Notes: generated by a model from the letters alone, not told the origin. A DNA stretch of 64,000 bases from Symsagittifera roscoffensis (GCF_963678635.1 NC_087062.1:95147845-95211844); one strand, 5' to 3'. Positions 11,501 through 22,475 are shown, numbered from the stretch's first letter. A program made the numbers and translations.

Positions 11501-12320
11501 TCTTTTGATGGAACTTTTCGTCATCCTTTTGATCTTTTCGATGGCATAACGAGGATTGACTTTTCGCGATGCTCACGAAAAGTGTTTTAATTTGTTCGCC
11601 CATTTGTTGTAACCACTTATCAAGATCAAATGATGTTCCTTTCCTCAACGCTTAATTTGTCTGAGAGACATAAGCACTTCTGGTTGACTTTAGGGCTATC
11701 GTGATAATTTAATTTAGTGGTATTTTTTGATAAGTACATAAGTAGAGATAACTTTACTGTTGATGGTCCTTAGAGGTACCAATATTTCTGGTTACGTTTT
11801 TTATTCTGCCAACATTGTACCCTGTCAGAAATGCTAGAACTTCAAATTATTGCAGGGCGACAAAGATTCCCGAGCAACCCTGCTCATGGTATTAAAGCCA
11901 TTTGGTGAGGGGGTTCCGTATTCCATTGGCACATTCTGCGCTGCAGATGTGCACTCATTTAGAGAAAGTAGTGGATTCACAATTACGTTTTAACACAGGG
12001 GAAAAGCAGCACTTAGCAAACACCAGGAACAGAGAGCAAAACAAATCCAGGAAAATACACAAGTAAGACTTCAGAAAATATGTAAATCTAACAACGTTCC
12101 TTAGTTTAATGCTGTTGTTTGTTGCCGCGAAGGGGCGCTATCGAGCATGCCCAAATTAAATTCAAAATTACGCAGCTTCTGTAGGCAGAAGCCAGCGGCA
12201 ATCTGTTGAGGTTAGACTGATGGTGTCCTTAAAAGAGTTGCCATGATACGGTGAAAGGCGGTGTGTGTATAATACATTGAGGACGTTCATGTCTTATCCC
12301 GAGTCGAGATTTTTCACCTA
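8511..12320. other. Long non-coding stretch; one weak open frame only
   Basis: AT-rich sequence with no recognisable gene. A 108-codon minus-strand frame at 11322-11648 (mid-part KDQKDDEKFHQKIQP) has no domain I recognise, no evident splice context and an unremarkable length for the composition, so I do not call it a gene. A C-homopolymer run lies at about 10945-10960 and a triple gttcaaga repeat near 10880. The stretch also contains the diverged repeat copy near 9690-9790. Confidence 0.4.
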
Positions 12321-12321
12321 A

Positions 12322-12615
12322 TTTGAAGCAAGATTTGAGCGGTTTGAACGGTTTTTTTAGACAATTACGCTCAAAATCTTGCTTCAAAATGAGCGGTTTT
12401 TGAACGGTTTATCTAAAAAAAACCGCTCAAAAACCGCGCAAGATTTGAACGGTTTTGAGCGCTTTATCCAAAAAAACCGCTCAAAAACCGCGCAAACCAC
12501 TCATTTTGAAGCAAGATTTTGAGCGTAATTGTCTAAAAAAAACCGCTCAAACAATCTTGAGCTGTTTTATGAGCGTTTTTTTTAGATAAACCGCTCAAAA
12601 CCGTTCAAATCTTTT
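12322..12615. repeat. Cluster of nested inverted repeats (ttgagcggtt motif)
   Basis: Positions 12334-12398 are nearly the reverse complement of 12492-12556. Both carry tgagcggtt, a run of seven or eight T/A, agacaattacgctcaaaatc and ttgcttcaaaatga. Between and beyond them, more copies of tgagcggttt/aaaccgctca alternate on both strands about every 30-40 bases. The whole segment can fold on itself in several registers. No coding potential. Confidence 0.8.
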
Positions 12616-13330
12616 TCAATCTTTAAAATTCTGTTTAAAGAGGTGTTAAGGAACTCGGATCTTAATAAGTCAAAAGTTCTCTTGGTGACCGAGGAATGAA
12701 TTTCAGCACACAAGATATCAGCGGCACGACCATCTCGGGTGGTGTCTCACGCGTAATCTAAGATTGTTCTCACTGAAGCCTTGTCTTCAACCACTTATTT
12801 TATTTGGACTGACTTCAAGTTTCCAGATGAATACTTCAGGAACGATATCATGCGAGCGGCTTTTGCTGTTGTTCCAATTCAATGCTCAGCAAAGTGAAAC
12901 AACTCAAAAAATTTGCCGAGTATTTTAGAGGGTTTATGTAGAAAAAGGGGGAGGAGTCATTTCCACCTAAATGCCAGCATTAAACTCCTTCTTGAACAAA
13001 AAAGAGATTAGCGGAGATTTTTGATGAAAAATAAATCCTGAAAAACTGTTCGGTTTGAAAATGAAGTCCTCGTTTAATTTATATGACTGAAACGAAAAGG
13101 TGGAAATTGTATGGTATACGAATGTAAGCTAACTTAAGCGGGCAATAAGGGGTACTGCTATCAAGGCATCACTTAACAGAGTTTTACTTGAAAACCACAC
13201 AAGCAATTGTAATATTTCTAATTAAAGGTCACATTTTGCTGAGACCTTGATGTAAATCAAGTAGACTACAACAGCAGACCATATCAAAAATTGCAGACAG
13301 GTCCGATCGTGACCAGAACTGATATTAGGT
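12616..13330. other. Non-coding stretch left of the LINE; nothing recognised
   Basis: Mixed-composition sequence with no open frame of interest, no repeat and no RNA gene that I can identify. Confidence 0.35.
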
Positions 13331-13343
13331 GGCTCTTATTGGT

Positions 13344-14110
13344 TGTTGTTGTTGTTGCCCTTCTGAGATCTATTCGTCGCTCGTTGTTGGGTCCAGGGTT
13401 GTGGGGAGTTTCAGGAATATTGCTGTCTTCTTCGGTTGCTTCCAGAGATCGGCTGGGGTTAAGTTCGTAGGATTTGCGATGCAGTCGAACAGGTGTATAG
13501 TTGTGTGGCTTGTTTGCTGGCAGTCCGGGCAAAGTTCGCTTACTGTCGGGTCAATTCTGTTCATGTACGAGTTCAGGAACTTTGAGTAGCCGGATCTGAG
13601 CTGTGCCAGTGTTCTTCTTGTTGTTCTTGGTAATTCGGTTTCTTCTTTGGCAATTTTTGGTGGATTGTGTCCGAGGACTGCTGGGTATTCGTAGGTTTGT
13701 AAGGCGTCGCGTACCTCATTTGTGTGGATCGTTTTTAGCAGGTTTCTGTACTTCTTTTCGGTTAGAGGTCTATTGCTGTCGAGTAGAGGTTCAATGTATC
13801 TTTCTTCATATCGTGTTTGGAGGGTTTCTTTCATGAGTCTTGGTGGGTTCTTGGGTTCTTTCGTGAGTTGGTTTCCTGGGTGATCTGGCAAGTGGTTGGC
13901 GAGATGATGTTGTATCGTTCGCATTCTGAGGTGTCGTCTAACTGGTAGAACGGATGTTTCTTGGTGAAGGTGGTCTATGTGAGTCATGGCGTGGCATCCG
14001 GTGATTGTTCTCAGGGCGCTGTTTTGGACCTTCTGTAGTTTCTCGATGTTGCTTTCGGAGAGTGTGGGCGTTATCACAGCGGCGCCGTACTCAAGTTTAG
14101 AGCGAACAAC
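13344..14110 (-). mobile_element. 5'-truncated non-LTR retrotransposon (LINE) with 13-bp target-site duplication
   Basis: The element is bounded by ggctcttattggt at 13331-13343 and again at 14111-14123. Its 3' end, at the left on the minus strand, has a (CAA)n tail. A frame open from the truncation point to a stop at 13370 encodes the last ~246 residues of a LINE ORF2. It begins VVRSKLEYGAAV, then LQKVQNSALRTITGC, as seen after the thumb region in Jockey/CR1-like elements. It ends with LAQLRSGY, CPDCQQTSHTTIHLFDC and a Cys-His-type tail. The fragment lacks endonuclease and reverse-transcriptase catalytic parts. The unbroken frame and perfect duplication indicate a recent insertion. Confidence 0.88.
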
Positions 14111-14123
14111 GGCTCTTATTGGT

Positions 14124-15204
14124 CAAAACCATTGTTGATAAACCATCGTTGAAATCATCGTTGAGGGCATCGGGCGGAAACCATATTAATGATATATTCT
14201 GAAGAGATGCAGAAATATAAATAATTTTGGCTACAAGGCTAGCCACGCGTCTGTCTTCTGAGATGATCGAGCACCATTGACGGATGAAAGTTTGCGTCAC
14301 TGCTGCTGCCGGGAGGAACAAAAAGTTTCGTGATACGTTTGCGATCAGATTTACACAATGCGCCCCCGGAATTACATCTTGCTCTAATTCTAGTTTCTCG
14401 CGGAGACAATGATTGTTAACAGCATTTTCAAAACCGAATCTTTCTCGGTTGATATTTTTTTGTTTATAATGTAGAAAGAACCTAACGAGGAAAAGCAGTA
14501 TTTTTGAATATAAAAATTGATGAATAAAATAAAAATTTATGAATAAGATATAAATATTTGATTAATTTATTATATTTATAAGTATATGAATAATTTATGA
14601 ATAAATTAATGAATAAACTAAAATTTTGTTTCATTTGGTTACACTATTACTCTTTGATTGTTGCCTCCACTTGAAAAGTACGTGTGAAAAGTAAAACGTA
14701 AAACCAATCGATTTCGACCTTGTCTGACCTCGAAAAGACAGGTTTTTGGCTGCTAACTTTCGTGTTTATTGTCAACCATTGCTGCTAAATTAACGTACAG
14801 AAATGTTATGCTTTCGTTGTTCGTACAGAAATGTTATGCTTCCGAAACATTATTTTCGATTATTCTGTCTGTTATTTTCCGATAAATTTATTAGACAGAA
14901 TTTAAATATTCGACAGGCGTTCAATCTATCGCACCCGAAGTGATAGAAAATAGCTGTAAACGTGGCACCTTGCTTGTGAACTAAAAATTTCTAATTCTTA
15001 GTTACAGGGAGAGCCGGGTATGAGCAGAATCAAACTTAATAGACTGAACAACCCCACCCATCTAGGAAGCTCCGAAAACAAAAACCAGTCTGAGCACGTT
15101 TTTCGCCCTCTCATGGTGGGAAGGATAGGTAAAAGCCAATTGCGGCTGTAGGCACGGTACATCGTGTTCACCACTCCAAGGCGACAATTCTGTACACTTG
15201 ACTA
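14124..15204. other. Intergenic stretch with an AT-rich low-complexity tract
   Basis: A 14500-14640 tract of gaataaat-type repeats is nearly pure A/T. A 17-base block, gtacagaaatgttatgc, occurs twice at 14796 and 14824. From about 15000 the GC content rises without a clear open frame. No gene is assigned. Confidence 0.4.
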
Positions 15205-15327
15205 TTACCCTGCCATCACCAGGTTTTCAATAAGATCCCAGTAGTGCATCAGGAGCTTCCTGGCTTGTGTTACGGCGGGACCAGAATGCATACTACCAAA
15301 GTCTGTACTGCCATCCTCCTTGTGCAT
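15205..15327 (-). CDS. Possible alternative terminal coding exon (small ORF), unassigned
   Basis: A 40-codon frame from an ATG at 15327 to TAA at 15205, open upstream to about 15376, in a local GC-rich island. Its composition looks protein-like: HSGPAVTQARKLLMHYWDLI, then ENLVMAG and stop. An AG at the end of gatcatcag, just upstream, could act as an acceptor. It lies about 200 bp downstream of the stop of the coiled-coil/SH3 gene on the same strand, so it could be an alternative last exon or part of a following gene. I do not recognise the peptide. Confidence 0.3.
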   Translation of the reverse strand: MHKEDGSTDFGSMHSGPAVTQARKLLMHYWDLIENLVMAG

Positions 15328-15411
15328 TGAATGATATTTTTGCTGATGATCAATTGAGTTTTCGTTTTTCCAAAAGGATTAATTTTTAACGACTCAAAAA
15401 ATCTATAAAAT

Positions 15412-15417
15412 TTTATT
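15412..15417 (-). promoter_or_regulatory. Candidate polyadenylation signal AATAAA
   Basis: AATAAA on the minus strand about 110 bases downstream of the stop codon at 15525. It is suitably placed to end the E9 transcript. The hexamer is common by chance in AT-rich DNA. Confidence 0.4.
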
Positions 15418-15524
15418 GTACTTTTTAAGTAATCTAAACTTTGGCTTTATATACAAACTGAAAAATACAAGAAGAGTTTACTTAACGAGATTGTTTTTTC
15501 CTATTTTTAATTTCTGTTAATGCT

Positions 15525-18500
15525 TCAATCACTATTAGAAATGTCGATATTGGCATTGAGTTCTGTCGGAACGGCGACGAAGTTACTTGGCACAAGTCCC
15601 GCTAAACCATTCATCTCGCCGTAGAAAAAGCCGTCTGCTCTTACATCACCATAAGTCGTGATGACGTCACCCTCGCAGAAGGCTAGCTCCATGTCGGGAT
15701 TATCATTCGGACTCTGTTCCTCGGGGTTGTAGTCGTATGTCGCCACTTGATGCTTAACCAGAGACTTGTCGAAATCGGGCGCGTCTTTTCCAGGATTCCG
15801 AGAATGTGACTCATTTCTTGCACTGAACTCGCTTCGTCCAGGAAACAATACGGTCACCAGTTGGGACTTCAATGTGGCAGTAAAGGCCTGGACCGAAATC
15901 AAACTCGGTCTTTCCAGTTCCCTCAGAGGCACAATCGCTTGCTGGTCGTTGGATCCACACTCAATGGACTGTTTAACATTGTCAACAAATATAAGGTACC
16001 CTTGGATATGGTCGCGACTTGTGGGCGCGTTCCAAGCTACCAGAATTGACCCTACTCCCACTATTCGCACAATTTTGCAGTTTTCAGGAGGATCCAGAAC
16101 TGGTAAAGTACTCACTGGAAATTCACTCAACAGTCCCGAAGTCTGGTTCAATTTCTGCGCAATTTGAGGGTACTTTGAGGACACTAAATGAAGCATTTGG
16201 GGGGATAGAGAGCCAGCATCGACATGGCGGTCGAACTGTTGGTCTACTTCGAATCTCTGAACTAGATCTCGACCTCCAGGTAAGGACAAGACAGCTTCTT
16301 TCAGAAAATTGAGTTCAGTTTCCAGCGCCTGAACATCATATACCTTGGCCTGATATTTCTTCAGCCATTTTGCAGCTTCCTGCTGACTTTGTTTTCTCAC
16401 CGCGTCGACTTCCAGATTAGAATTTCTCAACTTAAGAAAGTAGTCCTCAGCTGAATCTTTCAGTTTGTCGCTGTTATTTTCAATTTTGCTCTGCAGTTCG
16501 TAAATGTCATTTGTTTTTGCGTTTATTTCGTCGGCAATTGAGCCCAAAGCTTCAAACAACTCATTGTCAGGGTCCGAAATCACTCTCTTCAAATTCTCAT
16601 TCAAAACTTGGAATTCCTTCTGGAGTTGCACTTGATCTTGAATCCGGTCTTCGAAGGTGTTCAACACATCTTCTAGTTTTGCTTCTGTAGTTTCTTTATC
16701 TTTCCAAGCTTCGAAAATCAATTGAGTCCTTGCCCTCATCACCTTTTCAAGAGCTTCATAATTCTGTTTCTGGCCACGACTCAAGTCATCCAAAACTGGA
16801 TCTTGATCTATGACCTTTAGAATATCTTGCATGGTCAGTTCTGTTTCCATTTGAACAGAAGCTAGCCTGTCGTTCAAACTTTGCTCGGATCCGCTTATAA
16901 TGAGCTGAAGTTGAGCGTGCATGCTAGACTGAAAATTTCTCGGGCACATGAACGAAGCAAAACCACAGTCATCCAAAAATACATCGTCGACAGAAATCAC
17001 ACCTCGCTCTAGTCGAACTCGGTTCAGCTTCGGAACCATATTTAGCATGTACATCAACAGTCGGACTCTTACACGGCTCCGAGGGTTGCTCAATTCCATC
17101 ACGTCATCTTCGTCGTCACCTTCCATGTATGTAGATATTGCACGCTTTATGGTTTGAGTTGGCGTGAACACAATATGCTCAGGCGCGTTCGTTTGAGTAG
17201 ACTGGTGACGAGAGTAGAAATTGGAGTAATTGAGCACTTGTAGCGACTCGTCCTCCATCTTTTCACGATGTTGCTTCTCCGATTTCTCAATTAAGTTCAA
17301 AGTTCGCTCCAGCTCATGCATCCTTCTCACAACGTCATGGAATTTGTCAAACTCCTGCATAGGAATCGAAATGAACTCTTTACTGTTATCGAACGCTGAA
17401 AGCTCCCAATGTTTTACAGAATCCTCCAAATTTTTGTTCTCGCTTTTAAGAGAATCAATAGCAATCTCCATGTGTTTCATATCTTCAAAGTTTTTCTCAA
17501 CTTTTTCTCGGAGTTTGAAATTTATTTCACGTTGCTGTGTCAAGGCTTCTGAAACTGTTGTCAGACTTTCGATTTCACCTTTTTGCTCCCTTTCATGATC
17601 TCCGACTGTTCTGAGTTGAGTTCTTAGAACCTCAATTTCATTTTGAGCGTCTTTCAACCTCCTTTTCAGCCTGACAAGCTCTGTATCGTCCGGATAAGCA
17701 TCCTGTTCATCAGTTTGGCTTCTCTTTGAGAGTACTTTTTCAGCCGGCTTAACAACCATCGGCTCACATTGTGTCTCACTGTCGCTTACCAATTTGTTCA
17801 TACTTTCTAAGGTGTGATTCAAGTTCAAAATTTCTGCATCCTTGGCGTGCAAAGTTTCACTCAAACCCGCAGCAAGTTGTTCCCGCTCATGCAAAGTTGC
17901 ATTTAAGCTTTGCATCATATTTTCAAGCTGTGTCTTTTCATTTTCGGACGCTTCCAGTTTTTCTTCAAGTTCGACCATTTGATCGACAAATGATTTTTCG
18001 AACTCATTTCTAGCTTCCAACGCAGCTTTAAGTTGTGATATTTCAGTCCGCGAAACAGTTTCATCCGCGCTTTTTCGTTTCAATTCTTTCTCCATCGCTT
18101 TCAAATTGTTCCTCAAAATCCCGTTCTGGCGTTTCAGATTGTCTACTTCTGTTTTCAGTTCTTGCTCTCTTGCTTTTTGAACCGCGTTTTGCTCTGTCAC
18201 AATTTTTTTCAAGCCTTCCAACTTCTGCACTCCCCTTTCCATTTTCTCCTCTAAATCTTTAGCGGTCTTCCGCTCCTTTTCCAGATCAGTTTTCGCGGCA
18301 GCTAATTCGTCCTGAAGATTTTTGATGGCTGTATCGTTGTCCCATACTTGCTTCCGTGCATTCGAATGTTCCGACTCCTCATTACGTAACCTCTTGCGTA
18401 AGTCCAGCACCTGTTCCTCTAACTCGTTCACCTCCTGACGTTTTTTCTGCTCCTCTTCCGTTTTGCTCGCCAATTTCGACCTCAGAGACTGTTCACGTGA

Positions 18501-18557
18501 GATCATAGTGTCGATCTGAGCCCGAAGCTCACTCGCCGTTTCCTCTAACTCGGCAAT
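15525..18557 (-). CDS. E9: last exon, coiled coil then FN3 and RIM-BP-type SH3 domain
   Basis: The acceptor is cgtttttcag|ATTGCC, phase 0, and the exon runs 1,010 codons to the stop. It starts with heptad-rich coiled coil to about nucleotide 17,400. A linker follows with SETQCEP, RSQTDEQ and HQSTQTNAPE motifs and an acidic GDDEDD patch, then more coiled coil to about 16,250. An FN3 domain lies at about 15831-16106 (PPENCKIVRIVG, ILVAWNAPTS, IQGYLIFVD). An SH3 domain lies at about 15567-15758 (ATYDYNPEEQSPN, MELAFCEGDVITTYGD, DGFFYGEMNG, GLVPSNFVAV). The SPN insert and the DGFFYGEMNG block are typical of RIM-binding-protein SH3 domains, most like the last one. RIM-BPs normally have three FN3 and three SH3 domains; only one of each is present here. 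Such proteins scaffold presynaptic active zones; that role is inferred. Confidence 0.82.
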   Translation of the reverse strand: MAELEETASELRAQIDTMISREQSLRSKLASKTEEEQKKRQEVNELEEQVLDLRKRLRNEESEHSNARKQVWDNDTAIKNLQDELAAAKTDLEKERKTAKDLEEKMERGVQKLEGLKKIVTEQNAVQKAREQELKTEVDNLKRQNGILRNNLKAMEKELKRKSADETVSRTEISQLKAALEARNEFEKSFVDQMVELEEKLEASENEKTQLENMMQSLNATLHEREQLAAGLSETLHAKDAEILNLNHTLESMNKLVSDSETQCEPMVVKPAEKVLSKRSQTDEQDAYPDDTELVRLKRRLKDAQNEIEVLRTQLRTVGDHEREQKGEIESLTTVSEALTQQREINFKLREKVEKNFEDMKHMEIAIDSLKSENKNLEDSVKHWELSAFDNSKEFISIPMQEFDKFHDVVRRMHELERTLNLIEKSEKQHREKMEDESLQVLNYSNFYSRHQSTQTNAPEHIVFTPTQTIKRAISTYMEGDDEDDVMELSNPRSRVRVRLLMYMLNMVPKLNRVRLERGVISVDDVFLDDCGFASFMCPRNFQSSMHAQLQLIISGSEQSLNDRLASVQMETELTMQDILKVIDQDPVLDDLSRGQKQNYEALEKVMRARTQLIFEAWKDKETTEAKLEDVLNTFEDRIQDQVQLQKEFQVLNENLKRVISDPDNELFEALGSIADEINAKTNDIYELQSKIENNSDKLKDSAEDYFLKLRNSNLEVDAVRKQSQQEAAKWLKKYQAKVYDVQALETELNFLKEAVLSLPGGRDLVQRFEVDQQFDRHVDAGSLSPQMLHLVSSKYPQIAQKLNQTSGLLSEFPVSTLPVLDPPENCKIVRIVGVGSILVAWNAPTSRDHIQGYLIFVDNVKQSIECGSNDQQAIVPLRELERPSLISVQAFTATLKSQLVTVLFPGRSEFSARNESHSRNPGKDAPDFDKSLVKHQVATYDYNPEEQSPNDNPDMELAFCEGDVITTYGDVRADGFFYGEMNGLAGLVPSNFVAVPTELNANIDISNSD

Positions 18558-20047
18558 CTGAAAAACGCTCCTCAGAAGTGAAACCTTAGTTTTCATTAAA
18601 GCTAGAATCTCTTTGAGTAAACAGTAATAAAGGCACTGAAATATAATGACAATTATGGGTTTTTCTACCCGGACTCGACTAATCCAAATTGCAAGAGTAA
18701 CCTGTTACCGTACAAGCAGCACCAGGGGGCAGATCTAAAATTTTCGCATCTTCTGTCGTTTTTGGGAACTTTATGGGAAGTTTTGATCAAATAATTGTAT
18801 GTTTTTGGCGCGCGTTTTCCCTCAAAATTACTATAAAATGGCGCCCAATGCGCCTCAAGAAAAATTTCAGGGTCGGTCGGCCTGAAATGGATGTCGTAAA
18901 ATAGTAAAAGAGGAGAAAAAAGGCGTCCAACCCCCTCCCTAAATCGGCCCCTGAGTAGCACAAAACATTCCCATCATAATATTTGTTGCATCAAAAAACA
19001 ATCGGTTTTTTTATTAACAATTTTTCGAATTTTTTTGATTAAAAAAATGTTTCTGTTTCTTAGTTTCTGTTGCGAAAAAAAAATTAAAATCCTAAGTGGG
19101 CCTTACCTATTTACTAGTTAAATGAAGATAGTTTTATTCAAATTTTCCTAAAATTGAGCAAGTCAGAATAGATATTTACCATTCATACTAAATTGACCGT
19201 TCTGTGAACAAAATTATTTACGGGTACAAAAGTCTAGCACACGATTGCAAAACTCTTGTTTATCCCAAGGGCAACAAGATTTCATATTTTTAAACAAAAA
19301 TGTATCATAGCCAACAGCTTTTTTTCCTAGACAAGAGTAATTTTCTATTCAATTAGCGAATTTGCGAAAAAAAACAAGCTGTACAATGTTCCACTTATTC
19401 ATATTTTAGGAAATTTTAAAGCTCAGTTGAAGCAGATTTACTCCTAAAACAACTAGCTGAAAAAAGGATTCGGGAAAAAATTTTTCAAGGAAAAAAATAG
19501 CTAGCCTTAAGGCTCATCAAATTTTTAGAACAATTTATGATTGAAGTTTTTTGATAACATTAACACAACGTGAGAAAACTGGATCATAAATACTTTTTTT
19601 TTATTTCGCGCTGAAATCTAATTCCACTTTCGAAACTCGAAATTTTTTGGAACCTTAACATATTGCCAATCGACAGTGGTGTTTGCTTTCCTTTCAACAA
19701 AGGCAATAAACTGAACTTAAAAAGAAATTCAAAATCAATCTGCAAAAACGTAAATTTAAGCCTGAACAAACTTTCAGAGTTCCAGAAAAAAATATATATT
19801 AGAGTCTGAAATACGTTCATCGGTTCTAAAAAATTTTCAGTTTTCGAACGAGATCTTTAAATTTTTCTTGATGCCTCCATTTTTCAACAATGCGTCACTT
19901 TGCTATGGAAAACCATGACTGTAAAATTCGAGAGCTACGTACTCGAAATAAATATTCGGGAAGAATATGATTGCTGAATGATTTTTAAGGCATAGTAATG
20001 ATGCAACCCTTTCTGGGCTTTACTACCTGGTCGCGATGCTGGAACAC
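18558..20047 (-). other. Intron 8 of the coiled-coil gene
   Basis: Bounded by CACAG|GTGTTC and tttttcag|ATTGCC. It contains a truncated hAT-like MITE at 18723-18953; otherwise AT-rich sequence with nothing recognised. Confidence 0.7.
18723..18953 (+). mobile_element. Internally deleted hAT-like MITE in intron 8
   Basis: It starts CAGGGGGCAGATCTAAAA and ends CTAAATCGGCCCCTG. It is flanked by agcagcac at 18715-18722 and agtagcac at 18954-18961, a 7/8 match. At 231 bp it is shorter than its ~400-bp relatives through internal loss. It shares the ggcgcg, ccctcaaaatta and gggtcggtcggcc blocks with them. Confidence 0.8.
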
Positions 20048-20215
20048 CTGTGAACTTGCATTCCTTCCGTCTGAAACCGCTCTTGATTGGTTGTTTCTAA
20101 TCTGATGCAAGTGATTATGTAATCTCTCTGCTGATTGGCCATTCTCGCCCGATTCCTCTTTCGTTGCCAATCGGTTCTCAATGCCGTTGATTTTAACCAT
20201 TATTGCGTCCAATTC
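20048..20215 (-). CDS. E8: 56-codon coiled-coil exon
   Basis: The acceptor is taattaattag|GAATTGG and the donor CACAG|GTGTTC; phase 0 at both ends. It encodes ELDAIMVKINGIENRLATKE followed by a polar, Asn/Gln/His-rich stretch ending NASSQ. Composition fits a helix with a flexible end. It belongs to the gene through matching phases with E7 and E9. Being symmetric in phase, it could be skipped without a frameshift. Confidence 0.72.
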
Positions 20216-21479
20216 CTAATTAATTATAACCCATAATTACTGAATAGTTAAAAATGAAATCAATTTCAGGTAATGTGCCAACAATACGAGTAGAAAAACA
20301 TAAACGTATGTTGAATGTGAATGCTTAATATCTTCAACGTTTAAGTAAGCTACTTTTTCACTTTGCTAAAGAAAAAAAAAGCAAGCTACTTATGCTCATT
20401 ATAAAATATTTGAGAGCGAAAAGAAAGTAAATTTGGCAAGATTTTGAACACCATGTGAAAAATGATGATTTGAACAAATTTGATTGCTATAAATTTTAGT
20501 TTGATGGTTTTGTTACTTTGTGGAGTTTGTACAATCAGATTATAAAAGCAACGTCAAAACAAAATAACGTGCTTCTTGATTCTAGACTTAAGCAGCTGGA
20601 CAAAAAAAATAGCCTCAATTAACATGAGTGAAGCACGCGATGAATTAAAGTGCCAGAATTTAATTCAAAAACAATTTTTACGTCATCGATTTATATGCAA
20701 CAAGCGTATCCAGCTGCTCTGCAAGATCACATAATGCTCAGACAACAATCATCATTGCAAAAATCTTACAAAAGTTTCAAATATTTTCTATAAAATTTAT
20801 TCTCTGAACTTTCTGCCGGCGTTTCATTTCTTGTGCACGCAGGAAGGGTGGAACTTAAGCTTCTAAAACTACGTTAAAATCATAAATTCTGTTTCAATTC
20901 CGACAAAACAAATTCGAGTCTTATTGGACGTTTTTTGGTCTAAATGGGCAGACGGTTTACCTTGAGAGGAGAAGCAATCATTTGGTACTTCGCATTATAA
21001 TGAGTAATAGTAAAAATCTATCAATGACAAGGTTGCCGGCTTTGAAAACCTTATAAAAAGCCAGCTACGAAATCCAATGGTTATGAAAATAAACTTTCAG
21101 TTTTGTGAAAGTTTTTGGTGAAGGAACACCTTCGTAGAAATAAGAAAGTGTCTGCCCTCAAACAACTTTCAAAATCTGCCCTCACAAGCAATATGAAGAA
21201 CTGTACAATATCGTTTGCTTGAAGTGACGTATTTTTTGCAAAAGTTTGAGGTAAAATATCTTTCTAACTTTGGGCTCAAGACAACAATAAGTTTCGGGTG
21301 ATTAAAAAAATTCCGGCAAAAACGGCTTGTAAAAAGTCGAAATTGTCTAGAGAAAATAAAACCACCTCAAGCAAATATTCAGTATCTTTCTTCCAAAATC
21401 GGAACAATCACAAGTTAATGAGGCTTGTTATAGTGCTTTTCTTTCGAATTTTCTGTGAATTTTCTGTGCTTCTTGTACA

Positions 21480-21740
21480 GCAGCTGGCTATTCTTGTTGT
21501 TCCGACATCCGAAGAAAGTACGGAATATCTATGCTTGCAGAGGTTTTTTATATTCAGTCAATTATCGACTTTTTAACTCAGCATTTTGGCAGTTTCTGGC
21601 GTTGTTGCCTGGAGTTAAAATAAATTTAGAAATTTCATTTTTCTTGAAGTTAAGGATGTTTGAAAATTGCTAACTTGACCAATTTGGGACAATTAACGCG
21701 CGATAAATTGCGTTTTTAAAACATGCGTAAGCGGCAGCTC
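21480..21740 (+). repeat. Further copy of the 3.9-kb dispersed repeat
   Basis: Shares cgactttttaact, the 20-base block caatttgggacaattaacgc plus gcgataaat, and gcgtaagcgg with 3,985-4,180 in the same order. No coding potential. Confidence 0.5.
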
Positions 21741-22082
21741 GAAAATGAATTGAGGCCAGCAAGTATGTTTTATTAAAACAATACGAGACGCTAAATAAAC
21801 GCTTTGGATTTTACATATTGTGTGGGCTATGAAGTTACGAAAAAATTTTTTGCTCGAGCTAGAATGATATTCTAAAAAAAAATTAAGTGTATTTAATTAT
21901 TTGGCTAATAATCAAACTTTCTTCACAGCTCCAAGATAAAAAGGGGCACATAAAAAACAAATGGATGATCTGAATAGAAAAAAGTATAATTTTTGGAAAT
22001 TTTCTTAAATCACAATTTCATTTCCGTTTCATTTTCAGTTCATATCACGACTAGAAAGACTTGACAATACAAGAATTTGACG

Positions 22083-22475
22083 CAGGGGCGGATCTAGGAT
22101 TTTCTCGAGGGGGGGGGGGGGGCGGATTTTCAAAAAATTTTGACGACCTTTTTTTTTTTTTTTTAGGTCGACCAAATTGATTTTGATTTTTCGCGCTCTC
22201 CCAAAGCACTATTTTGCCCCTATTTTTGGAAGAACAGTCAAAAAAGCCGTTTTTGGGCACTTTTTTGAAAAATTTTGACAAAAAAATGCGTTTTTTTGGC
22301 GCGCGCTCCCCCTCAAAAATAGCATATATTGGCGCCGAAGGCGCCTTTAGAAAAATTTTAGGGTCGGTCGGCCAAAAATGGATTTCTGAAAAAGTATCAA
22401 AGGGGGGACCCTTTGGGTCGGCAGGGGGTCAAATCCCTGAGGGGGGGCGTCCGCCCCCCCCTAAATCCGCCCCTG
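22083..22475 (+). mobile_element. Intact hAT-like MITE with perfect 8-bp target-site duplication
   Basis: It begins CAGGGGCGGATCTAGG and ends CCTAAATCCGCCCCTG. It is flanked by atttgacg at 22075-22082 and 22476-22483. It carries a long G run after the left end and a C-rich run before the right end. The 393 bp encode nothing. This is the best-preserved copy in the window and can serve as the family reference. Confidence 0.92.

Noticed and set aside
11322-11648. 108-codon minus-strand frame
   Set aside because: No recognisable signature, no flanking exon in phase, and such a length is expected by chance in several kilobases.
13329-13836. Plus-strand Cys/Val/Phe-rich frames across the LINE
   Set aside because: Antisense of the LINE ORF2 tail and its (CAA)n repeat.
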